This document shows positions 1-9,331 of a DNA stretch of 64,000 nt, piece after piece. This DNA is from CAIWXH01 sp964555675 (GTDB taxonomy: Bacteria > Chloroflexota > Chloroflexia > Chloroflexales > Chloroflexaceae), in the NCBI GenBank assembly GCA_964555675.1, contig CAZKTU010000002.1:28221-92220 (forward strand), given 5' to 3'. The position numbers and the translations under genes were made by a program. Below the pieces are notes generated by a model. That model did not search any database. It was not told the DNA's origin and was given only the letters and a program-made list of their open reading frames with translations. The stretch's first letter is position 1. Each line of letters opens with the position of its first letter.

Positions 1-1
1 C

Positions 2-52
2 GACGCGGCGCGTATCGCCGAGCTCGACGATCTGCTCGCCGACATCCAGTAG
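2..52 (+). CDS. 3' end of an unidentified upstream gene (partial)
   Basis: An open frame enters from the window edge, reads DAARIAELDDLLADIQ and stops at TAG 50-52. The Ala/Leu/Asp-rich helical end lies 30 bp before the TPR-CHAT gene on the same strand, so it could be the previous gene of the same operon. Sixteen residues are too few to assign a family. It could also be a chance open frame. Confidence 0.4.
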   Translation, partial: DAARIAELDDLLADIQ

Positions 53-82
53 CTCGAGCGCACCAGCTCCAGGGAGTTGCCA

Positions 83-3000
83 ATGTCCTCGCCTATGCGT
101 AAGCTTCTCGCCGCCCTGATCCTCGTCGCCGTTCTGGGCTTTGGCCTCGCTCCCGCCCCGATCGCGCGGGCGGCCGCCCCGCTTGCCCAGGGCGCGACGG
201 CCGCCGCCTGCGACAACATTTTGCTTTCAACCCAGCTCTCTGGGCGAACCGTCGATGCTGCCGACGAGCTCGATCTGGCCCTGGCGGCGCTGCAGGCGGC
301 GCCCGATCCCGACCTCGAAGAGCTCGGCAAATGCGCGCTCTATAGCGGGATCCTCTACCAGGGCGCCGGTGATTTCAGTACAGCCCTGGAGGCTTATACG
401 ATCGCCCGCGATGCCTTCGTGCAGATCGACGACGTACAGATGACCTGGACTGCCCGCTATGGGCGCGCGGCGATCCTCATGGCCAGAGGCCGCGCCGACG
501 ACGCACTTGCCGAGCTCGAGGCCGCCCTCGCCCTGACCCGTCAGGAAGCCTGCTGGCTTCCCCAGGATATCAAGCCGATCGCCGAGGCCGTGACCCTGAA
601 TAACATCGGCGCAGTTCTAGCGATCACGGATCAGTTCGAGACCGCCGATGAGCAGGTCGCCGCAGCGCTGACGATGCTTGAGGAACAGGCTGCAAAAGCG
701 CCAGTAGCAGAAGACAGCGCCAGGGCCGGGTTGCTCGATCAGCTGGTCGGCGGGACGCAGCCCGGCGATCAGGGCGCCGACGAGGGTGCCGCCCTCGCTG
801 AGCTCTTGGGTCANNNNNNNNNNNNNNNNNNNNNNNNNNNNNNNNNNNNNNNNNNNNNNNNNNNNNNNNNNNNNNNNNNNNNNNNNNNNNNNNNNNNNNN
901 NNNNNNNNNNNNNCGATCAGGGCACCGACGAGGGCCAGGGTCTCGACGGCGCCATCCCGCCCGAGGCTCTGGGCGAACTGCTTGGCGGGCTACTTGGCGC
1001 AGCCAGTGGGCCCTGCGCGGGCGCTCAGGGATTTGGCGGCATCATCACCACGATGCTGCTCGGCGGCCGTATCGGGCCTCAGCTGGCCACGATCCTGGCC
1101 CCGGTGGCTCTGAACAACCGCGGCGAGATCGCGCGTCGCTCGGGCGATCTCACCCGCGCCGAGGCCCTGCTGAGCGAGGCTCTCGCGCGGCTCGACGCCG
1201 GCGAGGGCGCGGGGGGCGCTTTTACCGCTGCGCCATCGGCGGTAATGGCGGCCGCCGTCGAGAACAATCTGGGGATGGTGGCCTATGATCGCGAAGCCTA
1301 CTCCGAGGCGCTGGAGCGCTTCGAGAGCGCCGAGGGCCGCCTGCGGGCCCTCGGTCAGCGCCGTAGCTTGCCCTCGATCCTCACCCAGCTCGGCTATACC
1401 GAGCAGTTGCTCGGCAATGGCGAGGCCGCGGCCGCTCATTACGCTGAGGCAATGGCTATTCTCGACCAGGTTCAGGCGATCGACGACGGTGGCGCTGCTC
1501 AGGTCGCGGTCGGCGCAGGCATGGGCGGCCCTACCACCGCCGCAAGCCTGGGCGGCAGCCTCGCGCCCTTTGCCGATGTCTATAACCTGGCCGCCGGACT
1601 AGCCTTCAGCCGTGGCGACATCGCCGAGGCCTTTGCGATCACCGAGCGTGGTCGCGCGCGCCTTTTCCTCGATACGCTGCGCGCCGCCTCGCTGCGCGCC
1701 GACGATCCTACCGCGGCCGCCTTACTCGACCGCGAGCGCAAGGCCGCCTTCCTCCTTGCCGCCACCGCCGACCAGGTAGTGCAGGCCGAAGCCCTCACAC
1801 CGCCCAACCCGCAGCTCGAGCAGACCTCTCGGGGGCAACTGGCTCGGGCCGAGGCTCGCTACGCCGCGGTGCTCACTGAGCTCGGTGCGGCCGACGAGCG
1901 TCTGAAGGCCCTGGTGACCACCGCCGAGGATGCGCTGAGCCTGGCGCAGACCCAGCAGGAGCTGCAGCCCGATACGACCCTTGTCTCCTACTATCAGTTC
2001 GATCCCCGTACGCCCGGCCTCCAGGGTGCGATCGCCTTCGTCATCACCCGCGACGACGTTACCGCCGTAGCCCTGCCTGAGGCCACCCCCGCTGCTATCG
2101 GCGACGCCCTCGAGCGCCTGCGGAGTCAGGGCTGGTCGTCGCTCGAGACGCTCCATCCTCAGGCCCTGGTCGATCTGCACCGCATGCTGGTGGCCGACCT
2201 GGAGCTCAGAACGCCACTGGTGGGGATCATCCCGCATCAGACCCTGCACAAGGTGCCCTTCGCGGCCCTGAGCGATGGGGCCAGCTACTTTGGAGGGCGC
2301 TACACGCTCTTCCAGCTCCCCTCGGCCAGCGCGCTGCCGGCGATCCGCGCCAATGGCGGCGACGGCGTAGGCCCAACTGCGGCGCTCATCTTCGGTAATC
2401 CCGTCCCCGGGCTTGCGGGGCTGGGCGGCCTGCGCGCGGCCGCAGACGAGGCTGCCGCCGTGGCGGCGACTCTCGGACAGCAGGAGTGGACGGGCCGCGA
2501 GGCCAGCGAGCTCAGGCTGCGTGACCAGGCTGCCGCCTCGACGGTGCTGCATCTGGCCGCCCACGGCGTCTACAGCGCAACCAGCCCCCTCGACAGCGCG
2601 ATCTATCTGACCCCTGGCAGCGGCGAAGACGGCGCCCTCACCGCCGGCGAGGTGCTGACCCTCGACCTGCGGCAGAGCGAGTTGGTAACCCTCAGCGCCT
2701 GCGAAAGCAATCTGGGCGAGCTCTCGGGCGGCGATGAGCTGCTGGGTCTGACGCGGGCCTTCTTCACCGCAGGCGCCCCCGCCGTGATCAGCACGCTCTG
2801 GCTGGTCGATGACCAGGCCACAAGCCAGCTCATGGCCGCATTCTACCGGGCCTGGCAGCGCGACGGTGTGGGCCGCGCCGAGGCGCTGCGCATGGCCCAG
2901 GAAGAGCTGCGCCAGAGCGAGGACTATGCCAACCCCTACTATTGGGCGGCCTTCACCCTGAGCGGCGACCCCAGCGCCGGCGCTGCCCGCTTCGCTCTGC

Positions 3001-3263
3001 CCGAGCCGACAGCTACGCCCGCCCCGCCGACAGCCACGCCGGCACCAACCCTCGCCCCGCCGACAGCCACGCCGGCACCAACCTTCGCCCCGCCGACAGC
3101 CACGCCCGCGCCCGCCGGCGGTGTCGCGCCGCCCGCCGACGGTCAGAGCGCCCCCACTCCGGTCGCACCCGGCCCCGGTGCGGCCCTGTGCGGCTTCGCC
3201 CTCGTGCTGCCTGTTGGCTTCGCCGCTGCCCTCTGGCGTCGCATTGGGCGGCGCAGGCGATGA
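83..3263 (+). CDS. Secreted, membrane-tethered TPR-CHAT (caspase-like) protein, interrupted by a scaffold gap
   Basis: The ATG at 83 is preceded by GGGAG six bases upstream, which favours it over the TTG at 77. The product has a signal peptide (MRKLLAALILVAVLGFGLA), a long TPR-like helical region to about 1900, and a C-terminal CHAT domain. The candidate catalytic His is in LHLAAHG (codon 2562) and the Cys in LSACES (codon 2700). CHAT domains are separase/caspase-like cysteine peptidases often paired with TPRs. After CHAT come tandem PPTATPAPT repeats (3021-3119), a hydrophobic segment and RRIGRRRR, suggesting a stalk and a C-terminal membrane anchor with the protease outside the cell. The 100-N gap at 814-913 shifts the displayed frame; the frames join if the true missing length is a multiple of three. 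The stop overlaps the next start by 4 bp (ATGA), implying translational coupling. Substrate unknown. Confidence 0.8.
814..913. other. Scaffold gap (100 N) inside the TPR-CHAT gene
   Basis: Exactly 100 N, the usual placeholder for an unknown gap. The flanks encode related peptides (GDQGADEG on the left, DQGTDEGQ on the right), so a short tandem repeat probably broke the assembly. The two contig ends are not identical, so unlike the other two gaps some sequence is probably really missing. Confidence 0.9.
3021..3119 (+). repeat. Three 33-bp tandem units encoding a Pro/Thr-rich stalk
   Basis: Units at 3021-3053, 3054-3086 and 3087-3119 start with GCCCCGCCGACAGCCACGCC. The first two are almost identical and the third diverges after about 20 bp. 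Each encodes PPTATPAPT plus two residues. This is an in-frame repeat between the CHAT domain and the C-terminal hydrophobic segment, and its copy number is likely variable. Confidence 0.8.
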
Positions 3264-6200
3264 GCGGTAGTCTGATCATCACGGTGCAGGTCGGCCACCC
3301 CCAGAGCGGTTACCCGCTCACAGCCGACCTCTCCATCCCCGGCCAGCGGCTCCAGCGCACCGCTGGCCTGCTGCAGTTGGCCCTCGACGAGCTGACCGCC
3401 CTGGACTCAGACCCCGCCGCCTACGGAACGGCCCTTGGGCGGGCGCTCTTCCGCGAGCGTATTCGCGACGGCTTCGTGCGCGCCCTGCCCCAGGCAGGGC
3501 AGTCACTGCGAATCCTGCTCACCGTCCAGGATCCCCTGCTTCGCTCGCTGCGCTGGGATCGCCTGCACGCCCCCCTTGGCGACGCGGATCTCTGGCGTCC
3601 CCTCGCCGGCCGACCGGGGCTGACCTACGCCGCCTACGTGCCGAGCTCGGCCCTTGACTATTTCCCGCGAATCGGTCCGCAAGACCTGCGGGCTCTTGTG
3701 GTGGTCAGCAGCCCGCGCGACCTGGAGAGCTACCGGCTCAAGCCCTTCGACGTGGCGGCGGCCGTCGGCGCGGCGCGGGCCGGGCTCGAGCCCATACCCA
3801 GCGTGGTGCTCGAGCGGCCAGGGCTCAAGGCGCTGGTTACGACTCTGCGCAGCAACACTTACCCGATCCTACACCTGGTCTGCCACGGGCGTCAGGTCAG
3901 CGGCGGGCCGGCGATCTATCTGGGGCGCGACGACAACCCCGACGCTGCGGCGCCGATTACGGCCGCGGCCCTGATCGCAGCTCTCAGCCCACTGGCCGAG
4001 CTCCAACGCCTGCCTCACCTGATCTTCCTGGCCGCCTGCGAGAGCGCCGCCGCGAGCACCAGCCTCGATGGCCTCGCCCAGGAGTTGGTGCGCAGTCTGG
4101 GGATCCCGGCAGTGATCGCCATGGCCGGCCCGATCTCGGTCGCGAGCGCCGAACTGCTGAGCCGCAGCTTCTACCAGCAGCTGCGCGAGTACCGGCATCC
4201 CGACCTGGCCCTAAGCGCCGCGCTGATCGACCTTGCCGGACGCGCTGATGCCGGTGTGCCCATCTGTCTCACCTGTGACCCCGAGCGGCCGCTTGTCTCG
4301 CGGCCGCTCGAGCGCGACCTGCGCGCCGACGAACTCGCGCTCGCTGTGTCGAAGCTCGAGCAGCAAGTCGTAGCGCGAGCGCCCGCCTTGCTCGGGGAAG
4401 TACAGCGCCAGGCGCAAGCGCTGCGCAGCTATGGCACAGACCCGGTTGCGCTCAGGCAGCCGCTCGCACAGCAGACCTTTGCGGCGCTCAACCAGCTGAG
4501 CGACGAACTGCTCGGGCTCAGCCTCAACGAGCTTGTCGACGCAGCGCCCGAGCTGCCCGATAGCGAGCGCTGCCCCTTTCCAGGGCTGGAGCCGTTCCGG
4601 GACGACGGGCGCGACTTCTTCTTCGGGCGCGAGCAAGAGCTCGCCAGGCTCGTGCCGCGCATGCAGGCCGCGATCCGGGTGAATGAGGCGCACCTTCTGG
4701 CCATTGGCGGGCCGAGTGGCGCGGGCAAGTCATCACTGGCCCATGCCGGGATCGTCCCGGCCTTGCGGGATAGCTTCGACGGGCTCGAGGTGCGCAGCCT
4801 TCGCCCGGGCCTCGACCCGCCGGCCGCCCTTGCGACAGCGCTCGCCGGCCTTGCCGGCGGCCCCGCCCTGCTGATCGTAGACCAGGGCGAAGAGCTCTTT
4901 ACGCTCTGCGATGACGAGGGGCGTCGTCGCGCCTTTGCCGAGGCGCTCGCTGCGGTCGGGGTGCCGACCATCCTTGCCTTTCGCGATGATTACCGCGCCG
5001 ACCTCTGTCGTTACCCCACGCTGGAGCCCTGGCTCTCTGGCCCGCGGCTCGAACTGATCAACCCCCTGACCCCGGCGCAGCTGCGCTCGGTGGTCGAGCT
5101 CCAGGCCCGGGCGGCCTTTCTGCAGCTCGAGGATCGACTGGGCGAACGAATTTTCGCCGATGTCGCGGCCGAGCGCTGGCCGATGCCGCTGCTGCAGCAT
5201 ACCTTGCGCGCTCTCTGGGAGGGCCGCCGCGGTCGCTGGCTGCGCCTCGCCGACTACGAAGCGATCGGGGGCATCGCCAAGGCGATCGCGCGTACCGCCG
5301 ATGGCCTGTACAACCTGAGCAGCCACGCCGACCAGGCGTTGATCGAGCGCGTCGTGGTCGAGTTGGTCAACTTCGATCCTACGGCCGCGAGCAGCCCTTC
5401 CATGTCTCTTCAACGGCGGCGCCTGACTCGCGCCGAGCTGCTGACCCGCGTCCCCACGGCCGAAAGGGTCATCCACTCGCTCGACGCAGCGCGCCTGATC
5501 GTCGCCCACGAGAATGCCTACGAGCTAGCCCACGAAGTCCTGCTGCGCGCATGGCCGAAGGTGGAAGCGTGGGTCAACGCCGGCCAGGAGCTGCGGCGGC
5601 GGCGCAACCGCCTCACCGAAGCGGCCGCCGTCTGGAAGGCGGGTGGCGGGCAGAATGCACACCTGTATCGGGGCGTCCAGCTGGCCGAGGCGCTCGAGCT
5701 GCGCGCTTCCGGCACGCTCACTTCCGCCGAGCTCATCTTCATCAGGGCCAGCGAGCGCTACGCCCGGCGGGGGCTGCTCCTTGCCTGGAGCCTGGTCGCA
5801 GTCTTTGCGCTGCTCGCGGGGCTGGTCGGCGTGATGAGCATCATTTCAATGCAGCGGGCCGAGCGTATCCGCGATCTGGCCCTTGTCTCGGGCGCACGGG
5901 CAGCCCTGAGCGCGGGCGAGCGCGAGCGCGCCCTGGCGCTCGCGTTGGCGGCCGGGCAGACCGGGGTCACTGGCCCTGAGCTCGAGGCGACTCTGGCCGA
6001 CGCCGCCTACCAGCCGGGTACGTTCAGGCGCATCCCATCGCCGTCGGGCCAGCTCCGCGCCGCCGCTCTGAGCCCTGATGGCCGCAGCGTGCTGCTCGCT
6101 GAGGGTGACGGGCTGATCAGCCAGTGGAACCTCGCAGAGAGTGAGCTGCAGCAGCAGCTGCGGGTCACAGGCGATGGCGTCGCCACGCTCGCCTTCGTCG

Positions 6201-7867
6201 ACGGCGGGCGTATCCTGACCGGCGGTGATGACGGCGCCGTGCGCCTCTGGAATCTGGCCTCGGGGCAACCGCTAGCCGTGATGCGTGGCCACCGGGCGAT
6301 TGTGCTCGCCGTTGCCGCCCTTCCCGATGGGCAGCGGGCCCTCTCGGCCGCCGATGACCGCACGCTACGTCTCTGGGAGCTCGCTGGCGGGCGCGAGTTG
6401 CTGACGCTGAGCGGGCATCAGGGTGCGGTCAGGGCGATCGCCGTGAGCCCTGATGGGACCATGGCTCTGAGCGGCGGGGACGACGGCGTGCGCCTCTGGG
6501 AGCTTGCCGGCGGGCGCGAGCTCTGGTTTCAGCCCGCGCCTGGGGTCGCGGACGTCGCCATTGTCGCGGTCGAAGGGCGTCGCGAGGCCCTCGCCGCTGT
6601 CGCTGGGGCGATCGTGCGCTGGAAGCTGGAGGACGGCAGCCAGATCGGCGTCTTGCCGGTCGGCGATCAGCCCGTCAGCCGGCTTGCGGTCAGCACGGCG
6701 GGCGATCGGCTGGCCGCCGCCGCCAGTGACGGACGCATTGCCGTGTGGGACCTCGCCAACCAACAGCTGATCGTCAATCTGCGCGAAGCCCCTCAGGGCC
6801 AGCAGGTCGTGGCCCTTGCTTTTGGGCCTGATGGCCGCAGCCTGTTCTCGGCCGACGGGCGCGAGGCCGCCGTAAGACTCTGGGATCTCGAGGAGCACCC
6901 TGCCCTGAGCGGGCCGACCCTCGCTGCCGAACTATTCGCGCCACTGCCGGGCGCCGCAGGTGCGCTGCTCGTAAGTGATGGCATGCTCCAGGAGCTTGAT
7001 GCCACGCTCGGCGCGCCACGCGGTGGGGTCAGGCTGGCCGGCGGCGTAACCTCGCCTGGTCAACTCCGGGCAGCCGCCGGCGTAGCGCTGCTGGTGGACG
7101 GCGCGCCCCCCTTTAGTCGGCTGCGTGTGTTCGCGCGGGATACAGGTGCGGTTCTGCTGGAGTATCGGGCCGCTTCTAGCCCGATCATCAGCGCCGACCT
7201 CAGTCCTGACGGTGCCCGGGTCGCGATCGCCGAGGGCGAGCGCGTGCTGCTGCTCAGGGTCGCCGATGGCGGCCTCTTGGCCGAGTTACCCGGCCTGCAG
7301 GGCGCTGATCTCGTCTTCAGCCCCGCGGGCGACAGCATCGCTGTGGGCGACAATACAGGCCAGGTCTATCTGCTCGACGGCGTCGACCTCCACGAGCGCT
7401 CGCGCAGCAGCGCCATGACCGAGGCGGCTATTCGTTTGGCCTTTGCGCACGATGGGCGCCGCCTGGCGATCGGCGGCGCGCGGGGAGCCCTTGTCGTGCT
7501 CGATCGCTCGGCTGGTGCCGAGCTAACACAGCTGGCTGGCCACGCCGCAGGCATTGAGGCCCTGGCCTTCAGTGCCGATGGGCGTCTGCTGGCCGTAGGC
7601 TCGAGCGATAGTGCCGCGAGTATCTGGGATGTGGCCAGCGGGGTTCGGCTCCGGCGCTTTGTCGGGTCGCGTGCAACCGTGCGCTCGGTGAGCTTCTCGC
7701 CCGATGGGCGGACCCTCTTGAGCCTGGCGTATGGTGAGCCGGTGCGGCGCTGGCGTGTTGATCCGTTGCCCGAGCTGCTAGCCTGGGTGGAGGATCGGCG
7801 CTATGTGCCCGCGCTCTCGTGCGCTGAGCGCGAAACCATTAGCGGCGAGCCCTGCGCGACGCCCTGA
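3260..7867 (+). CDS. CHAT-nSTAND1 NTPase-WD40 membrane protein
   Basis: The ATG at 3260 overlaps the TGA of the TPR-CHAT gene; 1535 residues. Residues 1-330 form a CHAT domain with His209 (LVCHG) and Cys260 (AACES). From about 430 an nSTAND1-type NTPase begins with CPFPGLEPFRDDGRDFFFGRE, with Walker A GPSGAGKS (Lys490) and Walker B LLIVD (Asp541). One transmembrane helix lies near 838-864. About ten or more WD40-like blades follow from about 905, several ending in RLW or SIW. STAND proteins use a sensor (here WD40) to license oligomerisation and release an N-terminal effector (here a CHAT protease); that is family knowledge. The membrane helix would place CHAT and NTPase inside and WD40 outside, or the reverse. 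A second CHAT protein encoded immediately upstream suggests a protease cascade. Ligand and substrate are unknown. Confidence 0.85.
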   Translation: MSGSLIITVQVGHPQSGYPLTADLSIPGQRLQRTAGLLQLALDELTALDSDPAAYGTALGRALFRERIRDGFVRALPQAGQSLRILLTVQDPLLRSLRWDRLHAPLGDADLWRPLAGRPGLTYAAYVPSSALDYFPRIGPQDLRALVVVSSPRDLESYRLKPFDVAAAVGAARAGLEPIPSVVLERPGLKALVTTLRSNTYPILHLVCHGRQVSGGPAIYLGRDDNPDAAAPITAAALIAALSPLAELQRLPHLIFLAACESAAASTSLDGLAQELVRSLGIPAVIAMAGPISVASAELLSRSFYQQLREYRHPDLALSAALIDLAGRADAGVPICLTCDPERPLVSRPLERDLRADELALAVSKLEQQVVARAPALLGEVQRQAQALRSYGTDPVALRQPLAQQTFAALNQLSDELLGLSLNELVDAAPELPDSERCPFPGLEPFRDDGRDFFFGREQELARLVPRMQAAIRVNEAHLLAIGGPSGAGKSSLAHAGIVPALRDSFDGLEVRSLRPGLDPPAALATALAGLAGGPALLIVDQGEELFTLCDDEGRRRAFAEALAAVGVPTILAFRDDYRADLCRYPTLEPWLSGPRLELINPLTPAQLRSVVELQARAAFLQLEDRLGERIFADVAAERWPMPLLQHTLRALWEGRRGRWLRLADYEAIGGIAKAIARTADGLYNLSSHADQALIERVVVELVNFDPTAASSPSMSLQRRRLTRAELLTRVPTAERVIHSLDAARLIVAHENAYELAHEVLLRAWPKVEAWVNAGQELRRRRNRLTEAAAVWKAGGGQNAHLYRGVQLAEALELRASGTLTSAELIFIRASERYARRGLLLAWSLVAVFALLAGLVGVMSIISMQRAERIRDLALVSGARAALSAGERERALALALAAGQTGVTGPELEATLADAAYQPGTFRRIPSPSGQLRAAALSPDGRSVLLAEGDGLISQWNLAESELQQQLRVTGDGVATLAFVDGGRILTGGDDGAVRLWNLASGQPLAVMRGHRAIVLAVAALPDGQRALSAADDRTLRLWELAGGRELLTLSGHQGAVRAIAVSPDGTMALSGGDDGVRLWELAGGRELWFQPAPGVADVAIVAVEGRREALAAVAGAIVRWKLEDGSQIGVLPVGDQPVSRLAVSTAGDRLAAAASDGRIAVWDLANQQLIVNLREAPQGQQVVALAFGPDGRSLFSADGREAAVRLWDLEEHPALSGPTLAAELFAPLPGAAGALLVSDGMLQELDATLGAPRGGVRLAGGVTSPGQLRAAAGVALLVDGAPPFSRLRVFARDTGAVLLEYRAASSPIISADLSPDGARVAIAEGERVLLLRVADGGLLAELPGLQGADLVFSPAGDSIAVGDNTGQVYLLDGVDLHERSRSSAMTEAAIRLAFAHDGRRLAIGGARGALVVLDRSAGAELTQLAGHAAGIEALAFSADGRLLAVGSSDSAASIWDVASGVRLRRFVGSRATVRSVSFSPDGRTLLSLAYGEPVRRWRVDPLPELLAWVEDRRYVPALSCAERETISGEPCATP

Positions 7868-8015
7868 TGGCCCTCCGGTACCTCCCGCGAGAAAGCCAAC
7901 CGTTTGCTCGGTCGTCGGCCTGTAGTAGGGGCGCAGTGTGCTGCGCCCCGACATCCATGCTCGGCTGTCGTCTGGGGCCCGTCGCCAGGATCGGGGAGGC
8001 TTCCGTCGAGCTGTA
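7868..8015. other. Intergenic region between convergent genes
   Basis: No gene seen. It holds one strong palindrome (7925-7949) between the 3' ends of the CHAT-nSTAND gene and the YflT-like gene. Confidence 0.6.
7925..7949. repeat. REP-like palindrome, possible bidirectional terminator
   Basis: GGGGCGCAG-TGTG-CTGCGCCCC (7928-7949) is a perfect 9-bp stem with a 4-base loop, preceded by GTA. No T tract follows on either strand. Its GTAGGGGC start and its place at a gene 3' end match the elements at 24305 and 52706, so I treat it as a dispersed palindromic repeat. Confidence 0.6.
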
Positions 8016-8520
8016 CTAGCTAGCCAGCGAAGCGGTGACCTCGGGCGCCTGCTCGCTCGTCGCTTGCACCACGACGAGCACCGACCCGCCGGTCACGCGT
8101 GTCGCGGCCTCGCGCGCGGCTTCGTCGCTCAGCCCCGCCGCCCGCAGCTCGTGCTCGAGCTGGCGCATGAGCCCGGCGCTGCGCTCGGTCTGCGCGAAGG
8201 TGCCGACGTGGTCGCGCTCGGGCGTGTGCTGNNNNNNNNNNNNNNNNNNNNNNNNNNNNNNNNNNNNNNNNNNNNNNNNNNNNNNNNNNNNNNNNNNNNN
8301 NNNNNNNNNNNNNNNNNNNNNNNNNNNNNNNGCGCTCGGGCGTGTGCTGGTGGGGGCCGCTGTCGGCGAAGCTGCCGACGTGGTCGGCCGCGGCGCTCGC
8401 AGGCGCGGGGGCGACGTGGACGGTGACGGCCGTCGGCGCGACGCCGCTCGCCGTAACGCGGTCGACGGCCCGGCGAGCCTGCTCGAGATCGCCGAAGAAG
8501 CCGAAAATGGGCTGCTGCAT
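8016..8520 (-). CDS. YflT/GSP17M-like general stress protein, split by a false gap
   Basis: The ATG at 8520 opens MQQPIFGFFGDLEQARRAVD, a typical YflT (general stress protein 17M) domain start. The end, with GGSVLVVVQA, matches the second half of that fold and stops at TAG 8016-8018. The 100-N run at 8232-8331 displaces the frame. The contig ends share 18 identical bases (8214-8231 and 8332-8349, encoding the same QHTPER on both sides). Removing 118 bp joins the halves in frame to give 128 residues. The protein contains an internal echo, DHVGSFAD and DHVGTFAQ, which may have caused the break. The family is linked to general stress in Bacillus; the biochemical role is unknown. Confidence 0.8.
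8232..8331. other. Spurious scaffold gap (100 N) over an 18-bp contig overlap
   Basis: The 18 bases at 8214-8231 recur at 8332-8349, directly abutting the N run on both sides. Collapsing one copy plus the N's restores the reading frame of the YflT-like gene, so no sequence need be missing. Confidence 0.85.
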
Positions 8521-8609
8521 AACCCTGCTGCCTTTCGTATAACGCCGCTCTGCTCAAGCCTATGGCTGACAGTCTCGGCGGGCGGCACGATTGTTACAGC
8601 GGCCCCGGC

Positions 8610-8888
8610 TCAGTCGGCCGTTTGCTCGATCGGCTTCAGGGCCGGCCCCTCCTGGTCGAGGATCGAGACCGCGGTCGGGTCGTCGCTGCGGCCCACCCAG
8701 TAATGGTGGGGCTGCACCGTGCGCGCGCTGCGCACCTCGATGCCGTCGAGCTCGGCGGTGTCCGTCCCGCTGACCAGCACGAGGTTGGGGGCTGCGGCGA
8801 AGCGCTTGTTATAGGCGGCGACCGCGTCCTGAATCTTTTCGGTGACCGTGTGGGCTACGTTCGGATCGTACCAGACAAGAAAAAGCAT
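8610..8888 (-). CDS. Small hypothetical protein (92 aa)
   Basis: The start at ATG 8888 is set by a strong Shine-Dalgarno (AGGAGG, five bases upstream on the minus strand). The product starts MLFLVWYDPNVAHTVTEKIQ and has a second half with VLVSGTDTAELDG and HHYWVGRSDD. No signal peptide or membrane segment is visible. I recognise no family. The gene is separated from the YflT-like gene downstream by about 90 bp on the same strand and may be co-transcribed with it. Confidence 0.65.
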   Translation of the reverse strand: MLFLVWYDPNVAHTVTEKIQDAVAAYNKRFAAAPNLVLVSGTDTAELDGIEVRSARTVQPHHYWVGRSDDPTAVSILDQEGPALKPIEQTAD

Positions 8889-9331
8889 TCGTCCCTCCTC
8901 ACGGCGCCCGAGCTCGAGCGGTGCGGGATTGTCGCGGCGAATCGTATCGGGCTCGCATCCGGGGAGGATCATGAGGGGGGGCTGAGAGGTCGGGCCTCTG
9001 GTAGCTCGCAGCATAACACAGTTTAACGACCGCCGGGGCTTTCACGACCCCTGTCCGGCGTTACACCTGGAGATTGCTCGCCCCGTGCCAGGCCCACCTG
9101 TGGTATAGTGGGCTACCACTCACAGCGCGCCGGCGCCTCGCTGCGCCGCCCCCCGCGCAATCATGTCCGGCCCTTTCGCCCCAACACCTGCCTGACACCC
9201 AGGTCTCCGTGAGCGCAGGCCCCCCTGCCTCGCGAGCATAGGCGTGCGTCCCCGTCGGTTGCTCGACCGGCCGGGGGCGAGGCGTCTTTGACCATGGCCT
9301 CAGATAGGACTGCCACCGAAAGTGAGGTCCG
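8889..9331. other. Divergent intergenic region
   Basis: About 440 bp without a convincing gene. It carries the ribosome-binding site of the small minus-strand gene and an extended -10 promoter candidate at 9101-9109 for the glycosyltransferase operon. The leader to the GT start would be about 215 nt and contains a ten-codon open frame at 9162 that I do not trust. Confidence 0.5.
9101..9109 (+). promoter_or_regulatory. Extended -10 promoter candidate for the GT-GT-GH130 operon
   Basis: TGG-TATAGT fits the TGn extended -10 pattern. No TTGACA-like -35 lies 16-18 bp upstream. The box sits in a small inverted repeat (GTGGTA...TACCAC). Similar boxes precede purD, the CnoX gene and others in this window. 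Confidence 0.4.

Noticed and set aside
3021..3119. Possible CRISPR or minisatellite of noncoding type
   Set aside because: The 33-bp units keep frame and encode a Pro/Thr stalk within the CHAT protein.
9162..9194. Ten-codon upstream ORF in the GT operon leader
   Set aside because: No ribosome-binding site and no overlap with the GT start; nothing separates it from chance.
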